Below, piece by piece: positions 32,960-46,200 of a DNA stretch of 64,000 nt. The stretch's first letter is position 1, and each line of letters starts with the position of its first letter. The notes beneath the pieces are model-generated. The model was not told the DNA's origin and searched no databases. It saw nothing but the letters and a program-made list of their open reading frames with translations. Position numbers and translations under genes: made by a program. Source of the DNA: Marasmius tenuissimus (Eukaryota > Basidiomycota > Agaricomycetes > Agaricales > Marasmiaceae); the NCBI GenBank assembly GCA_029532415.1, contig JAQOTA010000051.1, positions 124,001 to 188,000 on the forward strand, read 5' to 3'.

Positions 32960-33215
32960 CACCAAGAAAGGCACCGTGGAGTGTGACTCATGGTCTTTCC
33001 AGGTACGTGACTTCTCCATCGACCAGTACTAGTTCGAAGGTAATATTCTCCCCCAAGCGCTGGATGCTGGATGTGCCCGCAAACGAACTCGTCGACCTGA
33101 GGAGATCCAAGCAAGAGTGATCTGGGCTATCGGTACCCCACGCTTCTTCGCCAGCTCTTCGACACGGGAGATAATTGCTTTGTCGCCCTCGGTCCATCCG
33201 CTTGATTGAGTAGAA
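32960..33215 (-). pseudogene. Aldo-keto reductase C-terminal relic
   Basis: The minus strand encodes a piece for the final helix region near 33150-33210, then LGENITFELVLVDGEV and TYLERP, the family's usual end (...DEEVKYLEEP). No upstream exons are in place, so it is a fragment. Confidence 0.55.
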
Positions 33216-33455
33216 GGTAGAGCAATTCAGAATGAGTCTGCGGAGAGTTACAGGTCGAGCAATAGCTAGGCGTATTCCAGGCCGTCCTTGTTGGGAGTTT
33301 CGGGGTACAATCTGCCAGTCATTCTGCCGCCGTCGCCTGTGAGTTTCGTCCAGCCATCATGATCGTGGGGAGAATAGAAAGAGATGCGCTGAATAAGCGC
33401 CCATCGTCAAACCCAAGTCAAATCTCTCGAACAAACCGTTACCCGTAAGTTACCG

Positions 33456-33856
33456 TCATCGTCGTCCACAATTCAATCGACCACGTTCCTTCCACAGGTC
33501 CACGGCGCCCCACCCTTTTTCTTGACTTTTGAGGTTTTGATTGTGTAACGGCTGATCAACCAGCAAATATCGAAAGTCAGTCGGGTCTACACCAGGTTGG
33601 GGCGACAATGAAGAAACCGGAACACTACCCTCAGAAAGAGAAACAGGCATCTTGGAGCAATAAAGTACGTGTTTTGGCCTTTCACAAAATCCCCTGGTCT
33701 CATGAAATTTCTCAATACGTACCAAAAAGGGTGAAACTGGTCTTCTGGAGTAGAGGATGAGCCAGAACCTGGCGATGGAATCCTCAGAATTGACTCATGC
33801 GAGTCTTGCGAGCTCGGCTTCGAAGAGGGCAGTCTGGTAGATAAAAACACCTCCAA
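33456..33856 (-). pseudogene. Hypothetical gene fragment
   Basis: Two overlapping minus-strand frames could form exons. One (from 33856) begins MEVFLSTRLPSSKPSSQDSH and ends FHPFW. The other reads KMPVSLSEGSVPVSSLSPQP and DPTDFRYLLVDQPLHNQNL. An intron around 33672-33726 would join them. No family is recognised and no paralog is seen in the window. It may be a real small gene or a fragment. Confidence 0.3.
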
Positions 33857-33981
33857 TAAATGCGTCTACGCCGTCGAAACATCGGTCACCATCGGCCGGT
33901 ACTACGGTATTAGCTCGTCGCTAAAATTGACGCGTTTCCCTCGTCTGCAAACCCACCTTTCGCAATCAACTGCTTGCCATC

Positions 33982-35250
33982 ATGACTTGTGACCGCCATA
34001 CGTTTGGTACCCCGCTTAGCAGAGAGTTGTCCTTGGATGGAAGGCCTTCGATGACAGACGTTCCCAGAGGAAGAAGACAGGATCGAGATCAGGAGGTTGC
34101 AGTGCCAAAGATGATGGCAGAGGACCTGCTCAGCTCGAGTGAGTATCCGACTACTATCGTCTGACTAAAACTTCTCTCTAACCAAAGCCTCCAGTGTGTT
34201 GGGATGCCGATCAGAGCGATTTTTTCACTCCGATCTCCGTGTTATTATCGAGTAGTGTCAACTGGCACGATTCAAATTCCTCCCCATCCTCCTCACCTCG
34301 CTCCCGTCATTGCCACTCGCGATAAACGCGTCAATATAACATTAAAAGCTCTCAATACACCACAACCGCCCCTACACTCTCCGATATCGCCAAAACAAAC
34401 TCGAGGATTGACTCGCCCAAAGTCTACCAATAGTCTGTCGTCGACAGGCTCTACGCACCGAGCGAGCTCAAGTAGTGCTCGGCGACAATTCTTGCATGAC
34501 CTCTGCAGCGTGCTGATCAGTATGCGACTTGGAGGTGACATGTTTCTGGACATCCTTGGACTGGATAGGGTTGAAGCTTTACAGATCGCCGGCGTCTCTC
34601 GTGTTCAAGTTCTTAGCGATGATAAACAGGGGGGCCGCCGATAGCCAAGGACGTCCAATAGTCGCGAATAGCCGATAGGAACCATCTAAGTGGGCAAGGT
34701 CAGCAGGGTTCGTCTTTCGATCCGATTTAGGCCACTTTTGCTGATTGTCGTCTCGCAGAAGAAACAAGAGAGGTAACGACCCAGGAAGTAAGAAAAGGGA
34801 GCACAAGGCTTTCCGGCAGTTGCGTACTCAGCTGGTTTTATTTCGTAGGTATGTATGTCTATCTACGTGGAAATATCAGAGGTATAAACGTCCTGGAGGG
34901 CTTAAGTGTACCGTTATGCATAAATCCTGGAGGCTCGTGATTCAGAATTCCCGAACCACAGTGAGGTTCTTGTCTCCACTGGATGGAGAGCACGATTCCG
35001 GATTCGTACTCTCGTGTCTACTGGATCGAAAATTCCAGCTGTCACCATGGCGGAAGGAGTAAGCGTACCCGCGCGTTGAGGGAGCCTCGAGATTCGGAAA
35101 CGAGGGGACGCAGTGGCGTCGTTCGGAGCGTAAAGTGAAGATTAGACGATGGAAAAGTGATCGAATTGCCGAACGCTGCTGCCCAGAACCTTCACTGACG
35201 ACCCTCTGCATTTCAAAGCCCAATTCGACCACCATTTTCCTCATCTCTCT
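33982..35250. repeat. Repeated block with MTCDRHTFGT frame, copy 1
   Basis: The block starts with a frame MTCDRHTFGTPLSRELSLDG, followed by a GTGAGT...AAG intron and text like RFFHSDLRVII, then VNITLKALNTPQPPLHSPIS. It aligns with 51153-52560 and, for the first 280 bp, with 61411-61690. Frame changes are present in every copy, so this is a relic family. The 3' half (34800-35250) contains no supported gene. Confidence 0.5.
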
Positions 35251-35992
35251 GCTACATTGTCGCCCCCTGTCCTCTCATTCGATACGTTTCGGTGTGTGGT
35301 CCGAAGTTGGAATTCGTGCGGAAGGTGTAGAGGAACATATCCGAGCCGGAGCGAGATGACTCGGGTCGTGCAGAAGCTACACGAGAGGATCGGCGACCCA
35401 GCCTGGTCGACACCCTTCCCAGCCTCAGCTTCCCTAGCAGTATCCGTAGCCAAAGCCGCAGCTTGAGTCGCGTAGAATGGGTATCCGAATCATCCTCTGG
35501 TCGACGGCGTCTCGGTTTCCATACGTCTGGTCTCGAGATCCTTTTGTACACCGTACAAAGCGGAAGGCGTCGACTTCACCAATTAGGTCTTTGGAGCGAC
35601 GTTAGTTGACTCAGGTTGAAGAGGACGTTACGCTGCACTCACCACTGATGACCGCGGCCAACAACGAGAATCTAAGAAACCGGCTGAAGAACATATCCAA
35701 GACCTATCGAGGGTTTAGTTTTGTAGGGATCAAGGGAGAGTTGTAGGCGTACAAGGACGATCCCCGACATGAGAGCTCCGAGGGGTATGGATGAAAATGG
35801 AGCAGAGAGGATGAATACCGTTGTGAGGACGGCAAGGCAACGTAATGAAGTGAACGAGCAGATATTGGCCTTGCGTAGGCTTCAAGCCATCACGCTCCTC
35901 AAAGACGGGGTTCTTTATCTCTGCCTGATTTGTGGGTGATGAGGTGAGGGCGGTGCCGTCGACGAAGTACTAGTGGTTGATGGTCAGGCAAC
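35251..35992 (-). pseudogene. Relic of a membrane-protein gene, copy 2
   Basis: It aligns with 9400-10050, for example the segments around 35585-35700 and 35760-35945 (GCCGTCGACGAAGT, TTGATGGTCAGGCAACA). The hydrophobic segments seen in copy 1 are recognisable but out of frame. The right end stops where an inverted-repeat-bounded segment begins. Confidence 0.45.
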
Positions 35993-36880
35993 ATCCCCGA
36001 CTCTCTTGAGAGGAGGGCTTTGTCGACGCCCGATCACTGTATCACGTGAGAGAAGTCATATGACTATAGATAGAGCACGTGCCTATCGGGACCTGTTTCC
36101 TGAATCGTCGCTCACGGGAAAAACTCCCTCTTTTCCTCTTGAGAACACCGCTATGTAAAACCTGGACTCCAACCTTTATACCCTGTTATGAGTGGCATCG
36201 GACAACTGGTAGACCTCCAGCAAGCGCACGCTCTCCTGCGTGGAATCTGGATGGACAGCTCCCAGGCCGAGTTCAAGCTATCCTGTTTCCTTGATGAGGT
36301 TTCTGCTAAGTACAGAACTCCACCCCTGGGCGCTACGAGAAGCCAGTTTGTCAAGGCCGGGCGACGAGCAGCGCTCTTCTGAGTCTGATTGTTTCTTCTG
36401 CTGAACCGGTAACGTACCGTAGGGGAGCTGCCCTCGCTGTTGCGCTATACAAAGGCCCTCAGGCCAGGGCAAAGCAACTGTGGTCAACCCAGTCAGTTTT
36501 AGTCCAGCTCGTTCTGATTGCCTTGTTATTGCCTTTGAGTTGATATTGCCGGGGCTCAGTTTGCACTCCTAATAGGCTATATTCCAGCATAATTTACAAA
36601 AGCATAGACAGTTTGAGGGTTATTCCGGCTCTGCTGGTCGAGAAACGGGTGGCCGATGCACTGGTCACATGTTTGGACAGTCCCCTGGGCCCTCAGAGTC
36701 TTTTGAACCGAATGGTGACCATATCTCTCTGCGAGTCAGAGTGGCACGTCGGTGTTACTGGATAAATCCCTTATCAGTTTCTGTGGCAGTATGAAGCCAT
36801 ATTTTGAGAGTTGTTCATCTTTCATCTTGAATGAATGAACGAATTCCAAGTCTACTGTCTCAAAGTAGAGAGTCGGGGAT
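35993..36880. mobile_element. Putative non-autonomous DNA element with 14-bp inverted repeats
   Basis: The segment begins ATCCCCGACTCTCT and ends AGAGAGTCGGGGAT, a perfect 14-bp inverted repeat 888 bp end to end. It occupies the same position in its duplicated block as the KDZ transposon does in the other copy. No clear target-site duplication and no intact gene were found. A 64-codon frame at 36188 is unrecognised. It may be a deletion derivative or an unrelated small element. Confidence 0.4.
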
Positions 36881-36889
36881 TGGCGCGCT

Positions 36890-39020
36890 CGTGTGCCCCT
36901 AAGGTCGACAAACGTCATTGCTAGAGAAAAGCACCACGTGATCGTGAAGTCACTTTTCCCCTCATTTTCTTCCCTGCCTCCTCCCACAAAAACGTTCCAA
37001 TCGGCACCTTTCATCGTACGATACGGTCGTGAATCTTCCCTGTCACAACGTCTAAACGAGCAGACTATTGGTCGAAACAACAATGCGGGCGAACGTCTGA
37101 TGGGTCCCGACTCCCTGTGGTCATTTCTTCGATAACGGCACCGACAGCGATCTCAACCAAGCCAAACCTCTACTCGACGATTGGGAATCATATGAGAGGC
37201 GTTTAGTGTACGCCGAGGCAGGTGCGTGTTTTCCTTTCCCCCTTGTTAGTTGAGTGAGACTAATCCATCGTCCTGAAGGATCGTTCTGAGCCCCCAAATC
37301 GGAACTACGTACCAGAATTACTATCTCAGCCAAGACGCCATCTTCATGGAACGTGACTCGAGAGATTTTGACCGTTGAATCAAAGTCGTCGACGCCAACG
37401 CAGCAGCCGTCCACGACTCCCTTCATTACCACTCTCTCACATCCATAATCAAACCATACCCGCTCGTCGTTCGATTTTTCTCCTCACCATCACCACGTCA
37501 ACATGTCCGATACATTCAACGCATTGGGCTCAGCCGTTCCTCCGTTGGATCTTCGTCTCACTAACCACATGGGATGATGATGTTGGGTACAAAGAGGGCC
37601 CGCTACTCACAGATCAGCGGCTCTTTGTCAACTCTCAGGCATACCAACAGTTGCAGCTGCGTCCCAAGGATCAAACTGGCCAGCAGTTCGGGTCAAAATC
37701 CACACCCACCACGATATCAACCAGTATCTGCCTCCGAAACCGCGAGGTGGTACCACTGAGGAGGCCGCGGAAGAAGAGCTGTACGAAGAACGACAAAATT
37801 TGACTATCGTTGCAGGAACGCGCCCTTGGTACGGGTACCACATCGTTGCTGACCCAGGCGTCGCTATACACGTCTGCGGAGGATTTCCTCTTCAAAAGCG
37901 GGGAAGAAAGGCTATAGTAATGGTGTCATCAGAGAGTTCCGGACACAGTACATAGCGAGTCAAGAGAAGTTGATCGCTGCCCGTAGCCAGCGGTGGTTCT
38001 GAGAGGAGCCGGAGGGAACTCGATGCCAAACTCGAAATGAAAGAATGAATTGTATGATCCCCCATTTCTCTTCTGCTGTCGATACTGACGACGTTCTCAG
38101 ACGCTTTATAAAAAAGATGCCGGGTCCTTCGCTTTTCGCCTCTCAACGAAATAAATCGTACCAACCTCACGAAGGAGATATCTCGCTCGATTTCTTCCGA
38201 CCAACCCAGGACAAACGAAAAGCTGAGGCGACGGACGACCGTGTCTATCCCCCAGAAGACTATCCGCCTATTCTGGCGACGAAGTTGGGGTCGATGGATT
38301 CGTTGCCAAGTGCTCTCTACGACTTCTCCTGGGTCTTCTGGTGCGAAGAATCGCCTTACGGGTATCACCGGAGTATGGCAGGCTGCGTTAGACGAGAGGT
38401 GGCGTGTTGCTGCCAGCCACAGGTGATACTCGACGTGTTGGACTATGTGAAGACGGACGGGGATATTGGCTCCGGCATGTCAGAACAGGATGAACAGCTT
38501 GATAGTGAGGTTTGAATTTGAGGCCTTGAGCTGAGGAAAGAGTGGAAGTTCCTGCGTACTTGGCGACGGTCTTGTATGGAGGCTTCCCATAGAACTATTG
38601 CAGCGAAGTGGATTACGAGACTTGCATGTTCGTCGTATCTTCTATGTCATGCTTGGAATTACTTGGTACCTGTTGCACCGGAGTCTTTCTCAGAGGCGAA
38701 ACCTCAAATTGTGTCCCTAAGCTTTCGCTCGGAAGAAGTCCACTGAGGCTTCTGTCTGATGTTCAGCCATGCAAACTTTCCCTCCGACTGCAACCTCAAT
38801 CGACTTGACCGACGAATAAGTTGATCTGATAGTTATTGGTGCAGATATCAACGTGGTTCTGGGAATTGAGCTCGAGAACGGGTGCTTCAACATTTACATA
38901 TGTCAATCCCAGCACTGAACTTCTACAGCTCGAACATGACCCGAAAGAGGCTCGAGGACGCATCTCCTGGACATGAAAACCGTCAGTATGTGTCTTTATT
39001 GAGCAAACTCATGCAGGCAG
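36890..39020. repeat. Duplicated block, copy 2 (pairs with 23276-25660)
   Basis: It aligns with the region directly right of the KDZ transposon, sharing CACGTGATCGTGAAGTC and the broken gene at 37503. Confidence 0.65.
37503..38515 (+). pseudogene. Unrecognised gene, copy 2 (paralog of 23887-24925)
   Basis: The start is MSDTFNALGSAVPPLDL. Later, in another frame, comes IHTHHDINQYLPPKPRGGTT, EEELYEERQNLTIVAG, WYGYHIVADPGVAIHVCGGF. After a probable GTATG...CAG intron (about 38051-38099), the frame to 38515 holds YQPHEGDISLDFFRPTQDK and EESPYGYHRSMAGCVRRE, ending EQDEQLDSEV. The 3' exon is open but the middle changes frame, so I call it broken. No domain is recognised. Confidence 0.4.
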
Positions 39021-39029
39021 CTCACAGTT

Positions 39030-39870
39030 CTTCCAGACACTTGAATTCTTCATCGTCCAGTACTAGCCCGGGTGGTACATCGTCCTGCAAGCGCCAGGTG
39101 CTGGAGGTACCCACAATCGGACAGGGAGATTCAAGCAAGAACGATCTAGGCCGTTGATATCCCACGCCTCCTCGCCAACTCTTTGACACGGAATATGATC
39201 GCTTTATCGGCCTCGGTCTCAGTCACCGTCGACCTGCTTGTTCGTATGTTTTCGCCAGAGTTGAGGGGGGCGTGCAAGAGCGGCACCCAAGGATCAACAG
39301 CTCAAGACAGAGCCGTATCTGGAAGTGAAAATCGTCAGCATGCGTCTCTCGCAGAGCAAAACTCACGGAGGTTGACTTACGACGCTTAACTTCTTGTTCG
39401 CCTCCAGGCGCCCGTTGTTAGAGATCGAAGAAAGAGTGATCCGCGCCGCCGGTACCTGACGTCTCTTCGACACGGAATATGATCGCTTTGTTGGTCGTCT
39501 ATCCGCCTGATCGAGCATTGGGGAGGCGTGCAAGAGCACCAGTAGTGAATCATGTTGAATTGATATGCAGGCATTCCCCTTTTCTACGAATCGTTAGATG
39601 TTGATTCGTGGAAATGGATGGCGATCTACAGATGTACCTCCTCACGATGTGATAACGAAGTCTTTCCCTGCATCACAATTTATCAATCCATTCCGTGCAG
39701 CGATTCCGTTCAAGTAGTGGGCTAACTGCCACGCTCTCATCGAGCTGGCACCGACGTAATAAACTTTGCCATCGCACAACGGCTTCATCGTCTCTTCAGC
39801 GGATGTATCGTGATCATGACAGCGAACTTGGAGGAGATTGATGTAGGGTGTCTTCATATGCTCGAGCGAG
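39030..39870 (-). pseudogene. Aldo-keto reductase relics, two tails and a middle piece
   Basis: At 39642-39870 the minus strand reads TPYINLLQVRCHDHDTSAEE, then KVYYVGASSMRAWQLAHY, the family's middle part with the histidine segment (here CHDHD). Decayed C-terminal tails lie at about 39130-39280 and 39390-39520. The order and duplication match 25453-26190. Confidence 0.6.
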
Positions 39871-42800
39871 CCGCTTACTGCGTTGAAGATGACAGCACAA
39901 GAAAGGCCCTCTGGTTGTTATATCGGTTGTGGTTGTGCAAACATTGGCCAACGTTGGCCTTGACACCAGGTTCATCAGCGACGAGTCTATAGCATTCCAT
40001 GGCGATAGGTACCTAGCTTAGGGGGGAGCTTGTATTATATCGTTGGACGACGATGAACAGCAGTTCTCATGTTTGGGTAACGTCCAACACCCACGTCTCC
40101 AAGTGAGATGGTGGGTATGCAACATGTCGTTCCTGTTGGAATATAGTGTTGTGAGTGTGAGTATGGGTCAGAGGCGACGTCTACTCACACACGCTTCAGG
40201 TTCGACCACCATGCAGTCGAGTCATTCTTGCGAAAGGTAGAGGGTGTCGATGACATCCATGGTAGAGTCTGTAGTGTTGAACCAAATGATTGCGGATCAG
40301 GCAACATAAACGGGTCTCTATTGACACGCTCGCGCGGCTACCGCAAAAATGCTGGGCCCTCGATGCATCGATTCCGGGGGTGGGTCGGTTTCTGAAATCG
40401 GCATATTGGGTCGGTTTGAGGGCCAGACGGTTCTTCGACTTCAGGAAGGCACCCCGCACGAGAAAAGTGCATCTTATACGCTGCTTGCGAAGACAGTGTC
40501 CAGTGGATAGACGTGGATTTTGAATCGAATGTTTCGAGGAGGATAGGAGGGATGTCTGGGATCTGCTTTGCACGTTGGTCAGAACAGCGATACACAGTAA
40601 AAATTTCGCAAGTCACACGCGCCTTGATCCCTCCTTTCAATGTTTCTTTGTAGCTCTCCACAGCAATGGATCGGTCAGGGCAGTGATAACGGATCTGGTA
40701 CATGGTTTAGATATGACAGACACGAACGGACACAGCAAACTGACACTCACTCATCATCTGATGCAACATCGCTCGGAGAGAAGGTCAGAGACCATATTGA
40801 AGAATCGTTTGAACCCAACGACACTGCAGAGAATTCTAATGCGAAACATCAAACGCGAATTCACCGCCGTAACGATTGCTACGCACCTTGCGAGAAACCA
40901 GGCCACCGAGATACATTGGGAGCCCTCAAGTCGTACTGGATCATCGTCCTGAGCCAGTTCAGAGTCGAGATGTCGATTTTGTTCCATTTTCATTCGGTTT
41001 GGCCTCATTCGAGAACAGAGCGCCTTTAAGCCTGGAAGACCGAAGATAGGTCGTGATGTTTATTCCCGGCTCTGGTATCTTGAAAACCTTTACTGTAAGT
41101 ACAGTCCAAAGCCAAAATGACGCGATACGCACGATATTATACACCACAGACTTTGTCACTAAGCATCTCTGACCGTCGGGTGTCCACTGAAGGCATCTTG
41201 ATCATGATAATGGTGAGTTGAGAATGCTTGGGATATTTATACACGAGTAAGATGGTGGTGAAAGGTTTGCGGTCAACGGAGAGGTCGTTATATTGATGGT
41301 TGGCAGCTGGTACGCCGCCGCGACCTCACAGTCAGAAGTAACGTGATCCAGATTTGCAAGCGGTTCTTCCAGGCGTCCGAGATAGGCTTGATTTTCCATG
41401 TCTGTCGAGACCCAATCGAAGTCTCAAGCTCAAGCGCTCACATGCACAGTCCAACTTCGGAGCATAGCCAAGTGCATACCCACTTGCAGGCTTCTCTCTT
41501 GCTACCGTCAGATCCCACCCCTTTCCCCTCGCTACATCCTCGCACACGACACCTCACGGAAGACTGGTTCATTGATATGGCCGCCAGACACACCGCATTC
41601 TTCTACGGGAAATGTGTCTATCCGCCACATCCACCACGCTCTACCAGTATCTCGGCACGCCAAAAGCCTCACTGCATCCCTCACCAAACTATCTCGAATC
41701 TCTAGTACTTTGAAATCCCGAAGTTCATAGACTTGATATCATGGCCGTAACTCTCTGCATAGGATCCTCCTCTTCTCATGGGAAATAATGGTATACGTTG
41801 TTCTCGAGGTAACACCCACATCTCACAAACGGTGTTACCAGTTGGATTCACCCCCTAATACTCCTCTATGGCTCCTAGCCATACTACCGGCTAACCGAAA
41901 GGACTTCTCTCGCAAACTGCCCTCACAATTCTCTACCTGACTTCATCATCGCCTCGGACACCTCGACCCTTCCTACATCATCAAATCCTCCTCAATACCT
42001 CTCATCATCATTCTCATTCATATCGACTACCTATACCCTTGCCACCCTCGACACCTTCGAAGTCTCCGCCAACAATCTCGCAGAATTATGGAATTCCAAC
42101 GAGCCTCCCCGATCTCACCGACCACTGAAACCCAATTATAGCCCTCTCTGACGATCTCAGCGCTGTTTGCCGCATGAACGAAGCACTGCGATCACCAGAC
42201 TCGTCAACTCTTCCATCTCACTCTCATCGCTGGATCCTACGTTGCCTCAACCTCAACCCAACTCCATCTCGTCACAACCTATTGCCAATGACTCAGTGGA
42301 CCAGCCCGCTCCTTTACTCAGGTTTTACATGGATCCGCTCGCTCTATGCTCAATGTCCCGTTCTTCTGTTGAATTCTGCCTCGTGATGAAAGGAACGGAC
42401 CTTGAGCATTCTCGTCCCCCATCAGTGATGTCTCAATCTGAAATCACTATGTCAAAACCGGTCGAATACCGCTGTTTGGGAGCAGCAGGACCCTAGATAT
42501 CCGTTTCGTTGCGAGTACTCTACTCAGTGGATGATTCGTGGAACCTATACTGACTGGCATCCTCGCAGTTGGGACCGATGTTGATGAGCTTCGGTCCAAC
42601 CGACTCCCGAGTGGAACGTGCGTATTCGAACAACAAAGGGTTAACTGGGCATGTGCTGATTGTTACGCGCAATCCATGGGTGAAGAACAATCTCTCGAAA
42701 TCTCGAAGGCTGCTTAGGATTGAGGAATCAACACGATCAATACAGAAGTCGGAGCACATCATTTGCGTTGAAGGTGAGTAGCTGCTTGGAACGTGTAGTA

Positions 42801-43227
42801 TCTCAGGATCACTCATTATCAACCAACAATCTAGTACAACTACCCCAACACCAAGTGATTATCGCTTCAAGATGCTACGGGCTCGTTTGGCATCAGGGCT
42901 TACACTGACCCAAGTTTGCACGACCGTAGGCATTACATCAACCAGAGAGCTATATCAAAATGCCGGCGGGTTAGATTTCTATTTAACAGTAGTTTACCTG
43001 CTTGTGCTGTGTAATATAGCGGAGTTGGTCGACTTATCTTCTTTCATCTGTCATCCTTCGTCGACTCGAGCTCTCTCGAGCAACCTTTGAGACTCAGTCG
43101 GGGCCTCTCACATACCCATTTGTAGCAAAACACTGGTCCTTGAAATCGTGCGGTATGTTCCAAGTTCCAATTTGAATAGAATAGATACAGTAAAATACAA
43201 GGTAAACAATGTGAATTCGAGTCTCAA
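39640..43227. repeat. Duplicated flank module, copy C
   Basis: 3' flank of DUF6535 gene C. It aligns with copies A (1-3651), B and D (52690-55851) over its whole length. Between the AKR middle relic and 42030 I see no intact gene. Confidence 0.7.
42449..42945 (+). pseudogene. Aldo-keto reductase N-terminal relic, copy C
   Basis: MSKPVEYRCLGAAGP stops early. Then SFGPTDSRVE, a broken EEQSLEISKAA region and, after a GTGAGT intron, HQVIIASRCYGLVWHQG follow in the family's order. Stops and frame changes disable it. Confidence 0.6.
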
Positions 43228-46200
43228 CTACACGTTCTTGTCGGCGTCTGGACCTCCCACCGCCGCTCCCTGCACAGGGCCACTTGCACTACCACTTGCA
43301 GGTTTCGCGGTTGCTACCGGTTGCATTGGAAGATTTCCCTGTTCTGTGTCCTCAGCAAGTGCACCTCGTTCATCAACTTCTCCAGGCCCAGGCTGCGGGG
43401 ATGGTAGAAAACCAGAGCGACCCTCCATCTGCTCGTTGCGGTCTACCTCTCCAGTATCTGTAATGTCTCTCGAGCTACCACCGGAGTCCTCTGTCTGTGC
43501 TTCCGGTTGCGGTGGACTTTCACGAGGAGCGGGGGGGTCGATACCTTTGTGGAATATGTGCTTGAATTGTTCTGGTGGCAGCTCTGGACAAGCCGCTCTA
43601 ACCCGCTCTATGGCATCTCGCCAGCCCGTTCGATTATGACGACCAATGTATCTGTAAGTTTTCTGTTCCTCTGCCAGGCGATTATTAACGAAGGTTATCA
43701 GCTCCAGCCCTGCTGAAGACATCACAAGCGGCGAGATCTTTGATTTGCCAGGGCAGTGGGACGATTCGGCATCGGATTGGGGGTACTCGTTGATATGCTT
43801 CAATAGAATTTCAACAAGGTTCCGCTTGTGGGGCCGGACCTCTGCACCACCCCAGTCTTTACCCCAGTCTTTACTGAGTGAACCCAGATATCCAAAGTCA
43901 ATCTCGGGATCTGTGGGAGATAGACCATTCAATGTCTTCCTGAGCTTTGAAAGTGGGAGGGAGAAATGGCCGGGGATAACACCAAAGTGGTCCTCAGGAA
44001 GTTCGTGCACGTGTCGTATGATATACATCGCCTCCATCCAATTGTATTCATTGTCATAAGATATATGACCGTAGATGGCCCTCTCAAGTATGGTCCTATG
44101 CATATGGGATAGAAAATCGCGGCCAGCAGCTGATTTGACAAGCACTGAAGTGGTGATTGTTATGGGTAGATTCAGAGGGCAATTCGGCGAAGACGCAATG
44201 ATATACGCAGCCAAATCCTCCATTAAAGTTGCCCAATAGTCATTCGAGGTAGCTGGGTTCTGTGCTATCTCTGTGTAGAAAATTTGCCAAAGCCGATCAC
44301 GTAGATGATTGTCTAGAATAGCATCAATGCCTTCAAAAGGGATGGAGAAGGGAGACAGAGAATCTCGGCCGCTGCCACTCCCGCCATTCATTGAGACATG
44401 GGTCCAATGGAGAAGGTTCTTGAAATGCCCCGTTTGTCTTTCGACAGCAAGGAAATTATGCTTTGCACGCGTCAGATGATCTTCAATGCCTCTCCAGGAA
44501 AGATTGGGATTGAGTGCTGCCTCAATGTCACTAACAGCCCACTCTCTCACCGGGAGAAAGAACCATTGGTCAAAGACAGCGGGCATAACAAGATGCAAGG
44601 GAAAAGTCGACAGGATATTCCGGAGATGGGGGATCATGTGTGGGCTGTCTCGGAGCTCTGCAGCGAGCCAGCGAAATGCATCAAGTTCATAAAAAGGAGG
44701 GGCAAGGTCAATGCTTGAACGTTGGAGGAGTTCAAGATCGACAGACGACCAATCTGAGAGACTATTTATTATTTCTCCGAAGGTCGACGTTGACTGGACA
44801 AAATTTTCGGAGGCAGAATCGGTAATCCAATCTATATCATCAAGAAATGATGCCACACGGCGCAGGGGACTGAGGATGAGAGAGATAAATCTCAAGACTT
44901 GGAACGCAGCCCATGCCTGGGGTGATTTGTAAGGACACATGTATTCCATGGGAGGTAGCGTTGTGATGAAATCAACAGACGAGAGATTATATTTTGAATA
45001 TACAGTGTGCATTCGCATCTGTCTAAGCTCCCATGTAACTTGTCGTGCCTGTCGAATGACATCAACGGTGGGGATGATTGTGGTGCTCAAGTAGAACAGG
45101 GCGGCAGATGCAACAACAGCCGTCGAAATTTTGAACAGGACTGGATGTCGTGTCCGCAACAACTCCAGCAGCCCAGCAAGGAAGAGGAAGAGTGCGAATT
45201 CGAGTAGCATTGGGAGGGAAGCAAGGATCATTGGGACACGCCACTTCTCCAGGCTCTGATTTCGAAGCCAACGGAGCGCAAGTGCTTCAGAAGGTGTGCG
45301 TGTGTGGGTATGGCGGCGATGCTCTCGGAGCCACTGTTTACAGAGAAGAGCAAACAGGGCATCGACGAGAGCGAGGATGAGGCTCAGGAACCATAGTATG
45401 TTGATTGCGACATTGGATGACGATACTTCAAACTCGTCAGGCTCAGGTATTGAGCTACCGTTCAACTGCCGAGATATCTGCTTCAGCAGTACGACGGTAG
45501 TGTCTTCTGGTGCTTCTTGGAGCCATTGATACGATTCGATAGTGAAGGCGGTGACGACTGCAGAGAAAAGACCGGCCTAATATCCAAGACAAGGCATCAG
45601 TCTTCCGAAGATTCCAACGATTCCGAGAAACCAGGCACGTACAAAGACCAATAATGTGTCAATATCCTCCTTCCATCCTCCAACGAGTCCTTCATCCAGC
45701 GAGGTAACCTCTGTCATGACAACATCCCAAGATTTCTCAAGTGTAGGTTGTTTAGGATCCTGGATGTGGATGAGTATTCAAACAAAGCCATTGGTAGGAT
45801 GCTCACCGATTCCCCGTTAGCTGCTCCTTTATTTCCTGTGGGTTTGTCGGTCTTCATACCGTCGGGCGGGTTTTGCCCGCCCATTCCTGTATCCTGAGAG
45901 GTGAATGAGCGAACTGTACGACCGATCGGACATTGGCAAAGCGTTACCGCCCCCAATTCATCCTCGCCCCCGTCCTTGTTCGTAGCCTGAGGCAAGACTT
46001 CCTTGGCACTTGTAGAAGCCTGAGTGAAAACCCAATGTATGAGACCCGATTCACGCTGATGCAGAAAAGTTCTATCGTGGCAACTCACCGATGGTGCCGC
46101 GTCTGTTTCTCGCACCTCCGTATCATCCGATGTCTTCGTTCTAAGTCCGACCTGAACGAAAGGTAAGAAATCATTTGACATCGCTCAGGAACACAAATGT

